From Aurantiacibacter poecillastricola (GTDB lineage Bacteria > Pseudomonadota > Alphaproteobacteria > Sphingomonadales > Sphingomonadaceae), in contig NZ_JAVAMS010000002.1 of NCBI RefSeq assembly GCF_030730945.1, forward strand, positions 744,001 through 808,000: a stretch of 64,000 bases of DNA. Direction: 5' to 3'. Under the pieces are notes generated by a model. That model made no database searches and had not been told where the DNA came from. It was given only the letters and a program-made list of their open reading frames with translations. Below are positions 38,772 through 47,749 of the stretch, piece after piece. Made by a program: the position numbers and the translations under genes. Each line of letters begins with the position of its first letter. The first letter of the stretch is position 1.

Positions 38772-39535
38772 GCCACCAGTTCCAGCCCGTCATATCCGAC
38801 CAGGATGTTGGCCGGCACTTCCTCGCTTAGCGCCGCATAATCCATGCTCTTGTCGAGATGCGACAGAACCGTCCGTCCGGCGCCGCAGCGCTTGGCCAGT
38901 TCGAGCGCCATGCCCAAATGCGCGTGCGTAGGATGCGGCTCTCGCCGCAGGCAATCGGTTACGAGGATGTCGATATCCTCGAAGAGCTCCACCATGTCAT
39001 CGGTGATCTCTGCGAAGTCTGTTGCGTAACCTATTGATTTGTCGTCAGCCTCAAAACGGTATGCCGTGCTTGTGATCGGACCGTGAGGCATCTCGACAGC
39101 TTCCACACTGAAGCCTGCGTGGATGCGCAGCATTTCGAGCGTATTCAGCTGTACGATCGTTGGATAGCCGTGCTGTCCCGAAAAAACGTAGCCGAAGCGG
39201 TTGCGCAGGCGTCGGCACGTCTCGCTCGATGCGAAGCCTGCAATCGGCCCACCACGACCGAAGCGGAGCGGCCGCAGATCGTCAATGCCGTGGCAGTGAT
39301 CGGCATGATCATGGGTCCAGAAGACGCCGTCGATGGAGGAAATGTCGTTCGCCAGCAACTGGTTGCGCAGATCGGGAGAGGTATCGACCAGCAGGCGCGA
39401 GCCTTCATCGCTCTCCACGATGATCGAGACGCGAGTGCGGCGATTTCTGGGTTCGGCCGGATCGCATTCGCCCCAGTCATTGCCGATGCGCGGCACTCCG
39501 GTCGAAGTGCCGGACCCGAGCACGATCAGCTTCAC
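38768..39535 (-). CDS. MBL-fold metallo-hydrolase (PhnP-like)
   Basis: A 255-residue metallo-beta-lactamase-fold hydrolase, probably a phosphodiesterase of the PhnP type. Visible: VLGSGTSTGVPRIG, the metal motif HDHADH at about 75-80, VEAVEMPHGP, GYATDFAEI and VTDCLRREPHPTHAHL. No phn genes are nearby, so phosphonate use is not implied. Its start overlaps the tatD stop by 4 bases. It is followed by the 55-aa membrane gene. Confidence 0.85.
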   Translation of the reverse strand: MKLIVLGSGTSTGVPRIGNDWGECDPAEPRNRRTRVSIIVESDEGSRLLVDTSPDLRNQLLANDISSIDGVFWTHDHADHCHGIDDLRPLRFGRGGPIAGFASSETCRRLRNRFGYVFSGQHGYPTIVQLNTLEMLRIHAGFSVEAVEMPHGPITSTAYRFEADDKSIGYATDFAEITDDMVELFEDIDILVTDCLRREPHPTHAHLGMALELAKRCGAGRTVLSHLDKSMDYAALSEEVPANILVGYDGLELVA

Positions 39536-40329
39536 GCCGGAGCCTCGGCTTTCGTGAACAAATTGAAGAAGTTATGTGATGTGGTTGCGGCCAGTTCATC
39601 GGTTGATACGCAACGCAGGTTGGCCACGAATTCGGCGGTGTGCCGCACGAAAGCCGGCTCGCACGTCTTGCCTCGATGCGGTACCGGAGCAAGAAATGGG
39701 CTGTCGGTTTCGACAAGAAGCTTGCTGGCCGGAACCTCTTTGGCAAACTCCTGCAAATCCTTCGCGTTCTTGAAAGTAACAATGCCGGAAAGCGAGATGG
39801 TCAGGCCGAGGTCCAGTACCTTGCGTCCAAACTGAGCGCTGGCAGTGAAGCAGTGGATGAGTGCGGGGAAGGCCCCCTTCCCCATCTCGTCCTCCAGGAT
39901 ATCAGCCGTATCGTCCTCGGCATCCCGGGTGTGGATGACCAGCGGCAGGCCCGTCTCGCGCGCCACGTCGATGTGCATGCGGAATAGGTCGCGCTGCACG
40001 GCGCGGTCCGACTTGTCGTAGTAATAATCGAGTCCGCTTTCGCCGATCCCGATGACGCGAGGGTGATCGGTTGCTTCGCGCAGCACCTGCCGGCCGAGAT
40101 CGGCGTGCCGGTCCGCTTCGTGCGGATGGATGCCGACCGTGGCCCATACATCCCCCTCCCGCTCCGCCGTCGCCACGACATCGCGCCATTCGCGCTCGCG
40201 GGTGGAGATGTTGAGGAAGCCGGTGACGCCAGCGCCTCGCGCATTGGCGAGCACTTCGTCCTGCCGCTCCGCAAGGCCTTCGTAGTTGAGGTGGCAATGG
40301 CTGTCGATCAGGGGGGCGAGCATCGTCAC
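39532..40329 (-). CDS. tatD: TatD family hydrolase
   Basis: A 265-residue metal-dependent amidohydrolase-fold protein, often described as a 3'-5' exonuclease (DNase). Metal ligands are visible in DSHCHLNY, GIGESGLDYYYD, LVIHTRDA, LIHCFT and VETDSPFLAP. The start is GTG 40329 (GTGA overlap with metG) or ATG 40323. It follows metG and precedes the MBL hydrolase in the same operon, an order common in alphaproteobacteria and Gram-positives. Confidence 0.92.
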   Translation of the reverse strand: MTMLAPLIDSHCHLNYEGLAERQDEVLANARGAGVTGFLNISTREREWRDVVATAEREGDVWATVGIHPHEADRHADLGRQVLREATDHPRVIGIGESGLDYYYDKSDRAVQRDLFRMHIDVARETGLPLVIHTRDAEDDTADILEDEMGKGAFPALIHCFTASAQFGRKVLDLGLTISLSGIVTFKNAKDLQEFAKEVPASKLLVETDSPFLAPVPHRGKTCEPAFVRHTAEFVANLRCVSTDELAATTSHNFFNLFTKAEAPA

Positions 40330-41882
40330 TGCCCCCCTTCCCCGGCCGGCAATTCGAGGCGCGGGAAGACTGGCTTCGGATTTTCGACGGTGATCGTGCC
40401 CATCGACGGGTCATTGGCCGAAAGCGCGGCGTAATCGCGTTGCTCAGAAGGGATCGTCAGCGCGTCGAGTATCTTCTCGGAAGCTGCGGGGATTACCGGA
40501 GCCACGGCCACGGCCAGATCCCGGATGCAACCGCACAGTGTAGCCAGCACGCGCTTCATACGCTCGGGATCGGTCTTGCGCAGCGCCCAGGGCGCCTGTT
40601 CGTCAACATAGGCGTTGCAGGCATAGACAGCCTGCATCCAGGCCTCGAGTCCAGCGGCAAAGGCGAGCTTCTCGAATTGACCCGGCAGTTCCACTGCACA
40701 AGCCTGCCGCACGCGAGCGCGTAGCTGATCGTCCACTTGCTCCACCGGTGCTTCGGCAGTGATGGCGCCGTCGCAATTCTTGGCAATGAAGCTCATCACG
40801 CGCTGCGCAAGGTTGCCGAAGCTGTTTGCCAGCTCAGAATTAGCCCTGTTTACAATAGCCTCGTGCGAATAGCTTCCATCCTGCCCGAAGGAAAACTCAC
40901 GCAGCAGGAAATAGCGCAGCACGTCAACGCCATAGGCCTCGATCAGTTCTGCCGGATCGGTAACGTTGCCGAGCGACTTCGACTCCTTCTGCCCCTTGTT
41001 GAGCAGGAAGCCATGTGCATAAACCTGCTTCGGCAGGGCAATCCCGGCGCTCATCAGGAAAGCGGGCCAGTAGACTGTGTGGAAACGCGTGATGTCCTTG
41101 CCGACCAGGTGGAGGTCGGCGGGCCAGTACTTCGCCATTTCCGGCGTATCGTCGGGATAGCCGAGCCCGGTGAGATAATTGGTGAGCGCATCGACCCACA
41201 CATACATCACGTGGCCTTCGCTTCCCGGTACGGGAACGCCCCAGTCAAAGCTGGTGCGGCTGACGGAGAGATCGCGCAGTCCGCCCTCCACGAAACGCAT
41301 TACTTCGTTGCGGCGGCTTTCAGGCCGGATGAAATCCGGGTTCTCTTCATAGAGCGCCAGCAGCTTGTCGGAATAGGCCGACAGGCGGAAGAACCAGGTT
41401 TCCTCCTCCGTCCATTCCACCGGCGTGCCTTGCGGAGAGAGCTTCTCGCCACCTTCGCCCTCGATCAGCTCGCTCTCGGCATAATAGGCTTCATCGCGGA
41501 CCGAGTACCAGCCCTCGTAACGGTCGAGGTAGAGGTCACCGTTTGCCTCCATGGCTTGCCAGATGGCCTGGCTGGCACGGTAGTGGTCATCATCCGTCGT
41601 ACGGATGAACCGGTCGTACTTGATGTCAAGCTTGTCGAACAAGTCACGAAAATGCCCCGACATTTCGTCCGCCAGCTCGCGCGGGGTCTTGCCGAGGTCG
41701 CGGGCCTTCTGCGCCATCTTCAGGCCGTGCTCGTCCGTCCCGGTCTGGAACCGCACGTCGCGGCCCATCAATCGGTGAAAGCGTGCGAGGACATCGGCGG
41801 CGATGGTTTCATAGGCATGGCCGATATGCGGCTTGCCGTTGGGATAGTGAATCGCCGTGGTGAGATAAAAGGGATCAGCCAT
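40326..41882 (-). CDS. metG: Methionyl-tRNA synthetase
   Basis: A class I synthetase, 518 residues from ATG 41882, without the C-terminal tRNA-binding domain seen in E. coli. It has HIGHAYE at about 19-25, the FQTGTDEHGLK segment, HLVGKDITRFHTVYWPA, and the second signature as K299-E-S-K-S (normally KMSKS) in NKGQKESKSLGNV. Earlier in-frame sequence is holB read-through. Its start overlaps the holB end by 8 bases. Confidence 0.95.
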   Translation of the reverse strand: MADPFYLTTAIHYPNGKPHIGHAYETIAADVLARFHRLMGRDVRFQTGTDEHGLKMAQKARDLGKTPRELADEMSGHFRDLFDKLDIKYDRFIRTTDDDHYRASQAIWQAMEANGDLYLDRYEGWYSVRDEAYYAESELIEGEGGEKLSPQGTPVEWTEEETWFFRLSAYSDKLLALYEENPDFIRPESRRNEVMRFVEGGLRDLSVSRTSFDWGVPVPGSEGHVMYVWVDALTNYLTGLGYPDDTPEMAKYWPADLHLVGKDITRFHTVYWPAFLMSAGIALPKQVYAHGFLLNKGQKESKSLGNVTDPAELIEAYGVDVLRYFLLREFSFGQDGSYSHEAIVNRANSELANSFGNLAQRVMSFIAKNCDGAITAEAPVEQVDDQLRARVRQACAVELPGQFEKLAFAAGLEAWMQAVYACNAYVDEQAPWALRKTDPERMKRVLATLCGCIRDLAVAVAPVIPAASEKILDALTIPSEQRDYAALSANDPSMGTITVENPKPVFPRLELPAGEGGQ

Positions 41883-42837
41883 TGGCGGGCGTCCTAGAAC
41901 CCGCAAGACTGGCGAGCAAGGTGCCGATTTCCATGACCAGCAGTCCGGGATCGAAATTGTAGGTAGGCGCCTGTCCCGCAAGGCGCACCAGTTCGCCATG
42001 CGTATCTACCATGGCAGGGATGTCGCGAGTGCTCACGCCTTCCATCCGGTCCGCCACAACGGCGCGGGCGAGTTCTATCGCTGCCAGCTGTTTCTCACGG
42101 CTTGGCCTCGCGCCGATTGCTCCTGCGAGGCGACCGCGAAGGACGAAGTCAGGGTCTCCGCGCTCCACCAACTGCTGCATCAGCACGTGCATCTTGCCAA
42201 GATCCAGCTCGACGAAATCGATGGCTGCACCGGGAGAACCACTGGCCGCCGCGATCGCCGCGGCGCGTTCCTCGGTGCTGGCTTGCGGACTTTCGCGGGC
42301 GAGGATGGCGTCCATGTCCTCATCGGGCACGCGCGGGAAGGTGAGAATGCGGCAGCGCGAGCGGATCGTGGGCAGCAGCCGCCCCAGACGATGCGCAACA
42401 AGAAGGAAGTAGGTGCCGACCGGCGGCTCTTCCAGGCTCTTGAGGAGAGCATTGGCGGCGCTGGTTTCCATATCATCCGCAGGGTCGATTATGACCGCGC
42501 GTCGGCTCCCCAATGTAGGGCGCGTGTTCAGTCGGCGCTGCAACTCGCGGATCTGGTCTACCTTGATGTTTCGGGCGAGTTCGAAAGGCTTGCCGTCGTC
42601 GCGTTTCTTCGCCTCTGCATCGTTCTTGGGCGGGTGGCTGACATAGCGAATATCGGGGTGCTCGCCCTCAGGCTGCGGAATGCCATCCTCGGCCACCAGT
42701 TCGCGCGCGGCGGCGAGTGCGAAAGCGGACTTGCCCACTCCCTTCCGGCCAGAGAGTATCCAGCCATGATGCATGCGCGCGCCGGACAACGCACGGCGCC
42801 ACTGCGACCACGCCTCGTCATGCCCGATATAGCTCAA
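41875..42837 (-). CDS. holB: DNA polymerase III delta' subunit
   Basis: A clamp-loader subunit with AAA+ fold, 320 residues. The start is a TTG at 42837 overlapping the tmk stop (TTGA), giving SYIGHDEAWSQWRRAL, a typical N-terminus. It retains GRKGVGKSAFA as Walker A, VIIDPADDM, AANALLKSLEEPP and TIRSRCRIL (sensor region). It sits in the dac-tmk-holB-metG-tatD operon, the usual place for holB. Confidence 0.93.
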   Translation of the reverse strand: MSYIGHDEAWSQWRRALSGARMHHGWILSGRKGVGKSAFALAAARELVAEDGIPQPEGEHPDIRYVSHPPKNDAEAKKRDDGKPFELARNIKVDQIRELQRRLNTRPTLGSRRAVIIDPADDMETSAANALLKSLEEPPVGTYFLLVAHRLGRLLPTIRSRCRILTFPRVPDEDMDAILARESPQASTEERAAAIAAASGSPGAAIDFVELDLGKMHVLMQQLVERGDPDFVLRGRLAGAIGARPSREKQLAAIELARAVVADRMEGVSTRDIPAMVDTHGELVRLAGQAPTYNFDPGLLVMEIGTLLASLAGSRTPANG

Positions 42838-43469
42838 CCGCCTTCCCCTATGAGCGGAGCCATCGCGCGCATGATGCGGCCGTGCACTTCCTCCGGCGTC
42901 CCGGCAGCGTCGATGATGACGAAGCGCTCGGGGTCGACGGTGGCAAGGCGGCGGAAATGCTCGGCTACGCGGGCGTGATAGGCAGCGGATTTGCCGCCGA
43001 TTCGGTCGGCATCGTCGCCGTCGCGCTCGCGCAACCGTGCGGCAATGTCTGCACTGCCAGCCTGCAGGAGGAAAGTGAGATCCGGCATCAGAGCATGGGA
43101 GCCTAGCGTGTGCAGCGAAAGGATCGCATCGTCGGACCACTCGCCTCCCCCGGCCTGATAGGCGCGTGAGGAATCGATGAACCGGTCGCACACTACCCAT
43201 TCCCCGCGATCCAGCGCCGGGCCGATCAGATTTTCGACATGATCGGAACGGGCAGCGGCGAACAGCAGCGCCTCGGCGCGGGCGCCCCATTCGAATTGCT
43301 TATCCAGCAGCAGCGCGCGGATCGCCTCCGCTCCTTTCGTGCCTCCCGGTTCGCGCGTTTGCACGACCTGCAGCCCCCTTGCTCGCAAAGCCTCCACCAA
43401 GAGCGCGGCTTGCGTGGACTTCCCGACGCCTTCTCCGCCTTCGAACGTGATGAAACTGCCGGGATTCAC
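42834..43469 (-). CDS. tmk: Thymidylate kinase
   Basis: Phosphorylates dTMP to dTDP. The 211-residue product has the P-loop FITFEGGEGVGKST, QTREPGGTKGAEAIR, the DRFIDSSRAYQ signature and RLRERDGDDADRI lid region. GTG 43469 is chosen because it overlaps the dac stop by 4 bases (GTGA) and gives the usual N-terminus. A GTG at 43478 is an alternative that would add three residues. Confidence 0.95.
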   Translation of the reverse strand: MNPGSFITFEGGEGVGKSTQAALLVEALRARGLQVVQTREPGGTKGAEAIRALLLDKQFEWGARAEALLFAAARSDHVENLIGPALDRGEWVVCDRFIDSSRAYQAGGGEWSDDAILSLHTLGSHALMPDLTFLLQAGSADIAARLRERDGDDADRIGGKSAAYHARVAEHFRRLATVDPERFVIIDAAGTPEEVHGRIMRAMAPLIGEGG

Positions 43470-44617
43470 GCGGTCCACCGGCGCCAGGCATTAACGATGC
43501 GCTGCCATGCATTCGCGCGTTCGACTGTTGCGGCAGCCTCCAGCGGAAATTCCAGGGTCGGCTCCCCGTCGATGCTTACGCGCAGCTGAGCGATGCGGTC
43601 GCCATCCGTGATCGGTGCCTCGATCGGGCCGCGATAGACGATCTCCATCGTCACATCGCCGAGGGCGGTACCGCGCGGGATCGTGGTGCGCACGGCTACC
43701 GGGGTGCGCAGCGCCACGCGGGGACTCTCCCCGTCCTGCACCAGGGCATGGCCGACGACCGCTTGCGATGGAACCAGCATGCTCTGTTCGAAATTGTCGA
43801 AGCCCCACTCCAGCAGTTCGCGGGCGGTGCGATCACGCAGGCCGCCATTCGGCGATCCTGCCAGCACCATCATCAGACGACGCCCGTCACGCTCCGCAGA
43901 ACCCAGAAAAGTGAAGCCCGCCTCGCGCGTGTAACCGGTCTTCATGCCGTCGGCACCATCTACCCGGCCGGTCACCGGATCGTGATTGTCTTGCGCGATG
44001 CCGCCCCATCGAAGGCCGCGGTGTCCGAAATAGCGCTTGTAAAGTTCGGGGTAATTCTTCGTCAGCGCTTCTCCCAGCAGAGCGAGGTCCCGGGCGGACG
44101 TGTAGGTCTGGCCCCCATCGGGATATCCGTTGGGGGATCCGAAATGCGTGTCGTTCATGCCGAGTTCGGCAGCATTGGCATTCATCAGCGCAAGCCAGTT
44201 CTCAAGCGAGCCGGTCGCGGCCACGGCAAGGGCAACGCTGGCATCGTTGCCGGATACCGTCGTGATGCCCAGCAAGAGCTGCCCGATGGTCGGTTGCTCG
44301 CCCGCACGCAGGAACATGTTGGAGCCTTCGTTGTACCAGGCATCCTCCAGTTCCTGCGTATACTGGAACGGCATCTCTGTTCGCAGGGCACCCTCGTCGA
44401 TCAGCTTGAAGGCGGTATAGACCGTCATCACCTTCGTGACCGAGGCGGGAACGAACCGACGCCCGGCTTCCCGTTCGAACAGGGTCTGACCGTTGGAGGT
44501 ATCCACTAGGAGCGCGACCGGAATGTCCTGCGGAACGGGCGCGGGAGCTGGGGTGGCAGGGGTTGCTGCGAACCCAAGGGCAGCAGCTGAAATTACCAGG
44601 ATCCGCTTTCGAAGCAC
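43466..44617 (-). CDS. D-alanyl-D-alanine carboxypeptidase (PBP5/6 type)
   Basis: A 383-residue low-molecular-weight PBP trimming pentapeptide side chains in the periplasm. It has a signal sequence ending near FAATPATPAPAP, the active SVTK (FVPASVTKVM), SGN (TTVSGNDAS) and KTG (GMKTGYTREAG) motifs, and a C-terminal beta domain with amphipathic end (AWQRIVNAWRRW). Positioned as dacC/dacA is in related genomes. It is followed by tmk with a GTGA overlap. Confidence 0.94.
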   Translation of the reverse strand: MLRKRILVISAAALGFAATPATPAPAPVPQDIPVALLVDTSNGQTLFEREAGRRFVPASVTKVMTVYTAFKLIDEGALRTEMPFQYTQELEDAWYNEGSNMFLRAGEQPTIGQLLLGITTVSGNDASVALAVAATGSLENWLALMNANAAELGMNDTHFGSPNGYPDGGQTYTSARDLALLGEALTKNYPELYKRYFGHRGLRWGGIAQDNHDPVTGRVDGADGMKTGYTREAGFTFLGSAERDGRRLMMVLAGSPNGGLRDRTARELLEWGFDNFEQSMLVPSQAVVGHALVQDGESPRVALRTPVAVRTTIPRGTALGDVTMEIVYRGPIEAPITDGDRIAQLRVSIDGEPTLEFPLEAAATVERANAWQRIVNAWRRWTA

Positions 44618-44652
44618 GCGCTCTCCACCGCTTTCTGGCGGCAGGGAAAGCC

Positions 44653-44790
44653 TCAGCCGCTCGTCAGGATTCGCGCATCGCTATACTCCGCCGGTCGGAT
44701 ATTGGCGAGCGCGGCCCCGGCTTCTCCACGGGTTGCGAACGAACGACCGCGGGACTTCGATGCCGGAGCATTCCGCAACTGTGCCGGCAT
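44653..44790 (-). pseudogene. Remnant of RlpA C-terminal SPOR domain
   Basis: In this 206-base gap between mltB and dac, one minus-strand frame reads FATRGEAGAALANI, then RPAEYSDARILTSG and a stop at 44653-44655. This looks like the end of a SPOR domain, as in RlpA (FxTRxEAxAALANx..GYSDARI). RlpA is normally encoded between mltB and dac in related alphaproteobacteria. The rest of the gene is missing. A frame open from ATG 44790 gives 45 codons but its first 17 residues show no SPOR likeness. Best read as a deletion remnant; chance similarity cannot be excluded. Confidence 0.5.
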
Positions 44791-44823
44791 GATCGCAAGC
44801 TTCCGCCAACGGACACGAAAAGC

Positions 44824-45855
44824 CTATCGGCTGATCTCGTCTGCAAGCAAGCCCACGCTCATCGCGTAATAATTGGAGCAGTTGTATTCTAGGATCACGC
44901 GATAATTCTGTGTGAGGAGATAGCCGGGCTCTGCCGGGCCGTCGGGCTCGAACAGGGCGGCCATCGTGTCGTCGGCAATGGGCGATCGAGGCTCCACGCC
45001 CCTTTCGCGCCACTCGCGAACGGTTAGCCAGCGGCTGTGACGTTCGTGCACACGTGGGCAGACCGGCGAATTGACGTGATTCTCGATCCCGCTGCGATCC
45101 GCCGAATTGGGCACGTAGGCGCGCACGGCCCACGGTTCCCCTGTCCGCCAGCCTGCATCACGGAAATAATTGGCGATGGAGTGCATCGTGTCGACGTCCG
45201 AGTTCCAGATGTCGCGGCTGCCATCTCCGTCCCCGTCCACCGCCAGGCGTAGATAGACGCTGGGGAGGAACTGGCCATTGCCGAAGGCGCCAGCCCAGCT
45301 GCCTTCCAGCCTCGACCGCGGCACGCCCTGATCCACCATTTTGAGCACATCGATCAATTCGCGCTCGAACAAGGCCCGTCGACGGCCTTCCCATGCCAGC
45401 GTTGCCAGCGAGCGCGGCAGGTCGAATCCGCCCATTACCTGGCCATAGGCAGTCTCGTGGCCCCAGATGGCAACGATGATCTCGGCCGGAACGCCATACT
45501 GGCGCTCTACCTCGGCCCCGATGGAGCGAACCTGCGCCAGCTTGCGCACGCCGCCATTGATCCGCGAGGCGGTGTTGTGCCGGGCGAGGTAGCCGGCCAT
45601 CGAGGGAAAGCCCGTGCTGGTGCCGGATCCGCTGGACGAAACGTTCTCGCGATCGAGCGCCAGCACGCGGTCGTTCGGCGTAAGGCCGGTAAAGACGCTG
45701 TCGATCGCTGATTGCCGTACGCCTTCGCTTCGTGCCTTCATGGCGACGCTTTCGAGATATTCATCGAAAGGCTCGTCCTGCGCGGAGGCAGGCACGGCGC
45801 AGAGAAGGGAAGCGGCAGCGAAGGCGCCGATCTGGCGCAAGAAACGAAACGTCAT
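44824..45855 (-). CDS. Lytic murein transglycosylase (MltB family)
   Basis: A 343-residue periplasmic enzyme cleaving glycan strands to 1,6-anhydro ends. A signal peptide (FLRQIGAFAAASLLCAVPASAQ) is present. The catalytic Glu lies in VAIWGHETAYGQVMGGF. LEGSWAGAFGNGQFLPSVYLRLAVDGDGDG is the classic MltB region, with SIANYFRDAGWRTGEPW after it. No lipobox is seen, so it is probably a soluble periplasmic form. First gene of the dac-tmk-holB-metG group, though separated by the rlpA remnant. Confidence 0.92.
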   Translation of the reverse strand: MTFRFLRQIGAFAAASLLCAVPASAQDEPFDEYLESVAMKARSEGVRQSAIDSVFTGLTPNDRVLALDRENVSSSGSGTSTGFPSMAGYLARHNTASRINGGVRKLAQVRSIGAEVERQYGVPAEIIVAIWGHETAYGQVMGGFDLPRSLATLAWEGRRRALFERELIDVLKMVDQGVPRSRLEGSWAGAFGNGQFLPSVYLRLAVDGDGDGSRDIWNSDVDTMHSIANYFRDAGWRTGEPWAVRAYVPNSADRSGIENHVNSPVCPRVHERHSRWLTVREWRERGVEPRSPIADDTMAALFEPDGPAEPGYLLTQNYRVILEYNCSNYYAMSVGLLADEISR

Positions 45856-45935
45856 GATGTCCGATCTAGTGCATCACCCGCGCCGATGGAATCTCCAATC
45901 CGCATAATGCGACGAATTGCGAAGGGAATGCTCTC

Positions 45936-46805
45936 CTATTCCTCGAGAGGAGCATAGGGCGGCTGCATGTCCGGGTTTTCGGCCAGCATCTCAGCGAAGG
46001 GACGGAAACCGCAATTCTCCGTCTCACATGCGGTGACTGTGTGGATGTAGCGGATCTTGCCATTTTCGATGCGGAAAGTGTGGCTGTCCGGCAGACCGTT
46101 GTCGCCGAACTCTAGGAAAACGTTCACCGCGCCTTTTGCCTCGTCAACGACATAGCGCCGATTAACGAGTTCCACACCTTCGGGTACGCCGACATTGCAG
46201 GCGTCGGTCGGTTCCCCGCGCCCTGTGTAAACGCCGCCCTCGAGACGCGCACAAGGTTCGCCCCAGGCCACCTCGACCGATGGATCATTGAAGAGATCGA
46301 GATAGGCGTCCGCAACGGCGATCAGTTCATCGCGAGTGGCACGCTCCCCCTCCGGTATCAGGCTCCAGTCCTCGCGCCGGGCATATTCGTAGGTCGCCTC
46401 GGCATCGAACAGCCAGTCGCCCTCGTCGGTCACGATGTTATCGAACGGTCCGACCCCGAAGAAGCCGTTTCCCATCTGTGTGGCCGTCACGATCGGGCGT
46501 TCCTCGTTGAGCGAGACAGCCTCGACGAAAACCTGGCATGTGGTCGTATCGAGCAGGGCCATGTGCCAGTTCACCTCACGCGGCGTGTCGAGAAAACCGC
46601 CGAGAGAACCGCGTTCGAAGTTCTCGCTGTATTCCACCCATTCGCCCAGCTTCATGGTCATCATGGTGCCCTGCTCCATCGCGGCAACCCAGTCGTCGGC
46701 GATGCCTTGCAGCAGCTCCCGATCGCACGCGCCTTGCGCTTGTGCGGGGGTGGCAAGGGCAAGAGCAGTGGTGGCGGCAAGTGTGGCGCAAAGCTTGCGA
46801 TGCAT
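45936..46805 (-). CDS. Secreted SnoaL/DUF8021-like protein, unknown function
   Basis: A 289-residue exported protein. Signal peptide is clear (HRKLCATLAATTALALATPAQA-QG) from ATG 46805. Two NTF2-like repeats seem present: residues about 25-130 (KLGEWVEYSENFERGSLGGF) and 150-285 (YLDLFNDPSVEVAWGEPCARLEGGVYTG, then YVVDEAKGAVNVFLEFG). The pattern resembles DUF8021-type proteins, which are mostly fungal and bacterial secreted proteins of unknown activity. Six cysteines in the mature form may pair. Confidence 0.6.
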   Translation of the reverse strand: MHRKLCATLAATTALALATPAQAQGACDRELLQGIADDWVAAMEQGTMMTMKLGEWVEYSENFERGSLGGFLDTPREVNWHMALLDTTTCQVFVEAVSLNEERPIVTATQMGNGFFGVGPFDNIVTDEGDWLFDAEATYEYARREDWSLIPEGERATRDELIAVADAYLDLFNDPSVEVAWGEPCARLEGGVYTGRGEPTDACNVGVPEGVELVNRRYVVDEAKGAVNVFLEFGDNGLPDSHTFRIENGKIRYIHTVTACETENCGFRPFAEMLAENPDMQPPYAPLEE

Positions 46806-46956
46806 GGTCAGCGATCCTCTCGAACGATCCCGCCGGTAGGCCCGGCACATTGATTCCGTCCGATTTCTAGCGCGAGGTCTTCCGGCTGTCACGTGGCAAG
46901 CTGGCGGAGCGGGCAGGACAGGTCCGCCCGCCCCTTCAACAACTTCGCAGAGATTC

Positions 46957-47469
46957 CTATTCGATTGTCGATCCCATCGGCATGTGGCCCTGCTGCGCGA
47001 GACCCTCCACGACATCGGCCTGCACCTCGGCATTGTATTCGGCCACCGTCGAGACGACCTCGCCATGCTTGTCGAGAAGAAGCGCTTCATCAGTCGATCC
47101 CAAGGGTACCATGTGGACGAACACCGGGTCCGGGTAGAGGTGGTTGGAGGCGCCGTTCGAGGCATCGACGACCCCGCCGATCAGTCCGCCGGCGAGGATA
47201 TTGCCGGCGATCCCGCCGCCAGTACGGCTCTGGATATAGACCGTCACCGGCTCATAGCCTTCGAGGGTGTAGATCACGCGATCGTCATCGCCGCGTTTCA
47301 TGCTGAACTGGCAAGGGGTTTCGCACGACATCCCGTTGGCGAGTTCGATGACTGCTCCGTTGGGATCCGACTGGAATTCCACCGGCTGACTGGTTCCGTT
47401 CAGGACGGTTGCGCAGCCGGCAAGGTTGAAGCTCGCAGCCAGGACGGCCGCGGCAATCGCTTTGTTCAT
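46957..47469 (-). CDS. Putative lipoprotein with PEGA-like domain
   Basis: A 170-residue protein with a lipoprotein signal (AAAVLAASFNLAGC). The mature region has TSQPVEFQSDPNGAVIELAN and a Cys pair (MSCETPCQF), then a glycine-rich hydrophobic stretch (RTGGGIAGNILAGGLIGGVV) that might insert in a membrane. A PEGA-like start (SDPNGAVIEL...) is seen. Related proteins are often mis-named translation initiation factor 2 in databases. Function unknown. tRNA-Ser lies 122 bases upstream. Confidence 0.65.
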   Translation of the reverse strand: MNKAIAAAVLAASFNLAGCATVLNGTSQPVEFQSDPNGAVIELANGMSCETPCQFSMKRGDDDRVIYTLEGYEPVTVYIQSRTGGGIAGNILAGGLIGGVVDASNGASNHLYPDPVFVHMVPLGSTDEALLLDKHGEVVSTVAEYNAEVQADVVEGLAQQGHMPMGSTIE

Positions 47470-47591
47470 GATTTACCCCTCATTTGTCCAGGATTGGACG
47501 AGGGCTGTCTTGCAACCACGCCAAGACATGACAATTCGGGCGAATACGGAGGCTTAGGGCCCAATCCTCGCAACGATTGCGCCGGGCCTGC

Positions 47592-47681
47592 TGGCGGACA
47601 GGGTGGGATTCGAACCCACGAAGGGCTTGCACCCTTGCCGGTTTTCAAGACCGGTGCATTCAACCGCTCTGCCACCTGTCC
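47592..47681 (-). tRNA. tRNA-Ser (TGA)
   Basis: A 90-nt class II tRNA on the minus strand. The acceptor GGACAGG pairs with CCTGTCC. The anticodon arm CCGGT-CTTGAAA-ACCGG carries TGA. A long variable arm (AAGGGTGCAAGCCCTT) follows, then GGTTCGAATCC in the T-arm. Discriminator G and CCA are encoded. Confidence 0.96.
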
Positions 47682-47749
47682 AGCGCAGCGAAAAGCCCGC
47701 TAGCGACAAATGGCGGGCGTGTCACCTGCCTCGGTGCAATGACTTTGTC

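Noticed and set aside
42838..43290. Upstream extension of the holB frame
   Set aside because: It lies within tmk; the TTG at 42837 with a TTGA overlap gives the expected delta' N-terminus.
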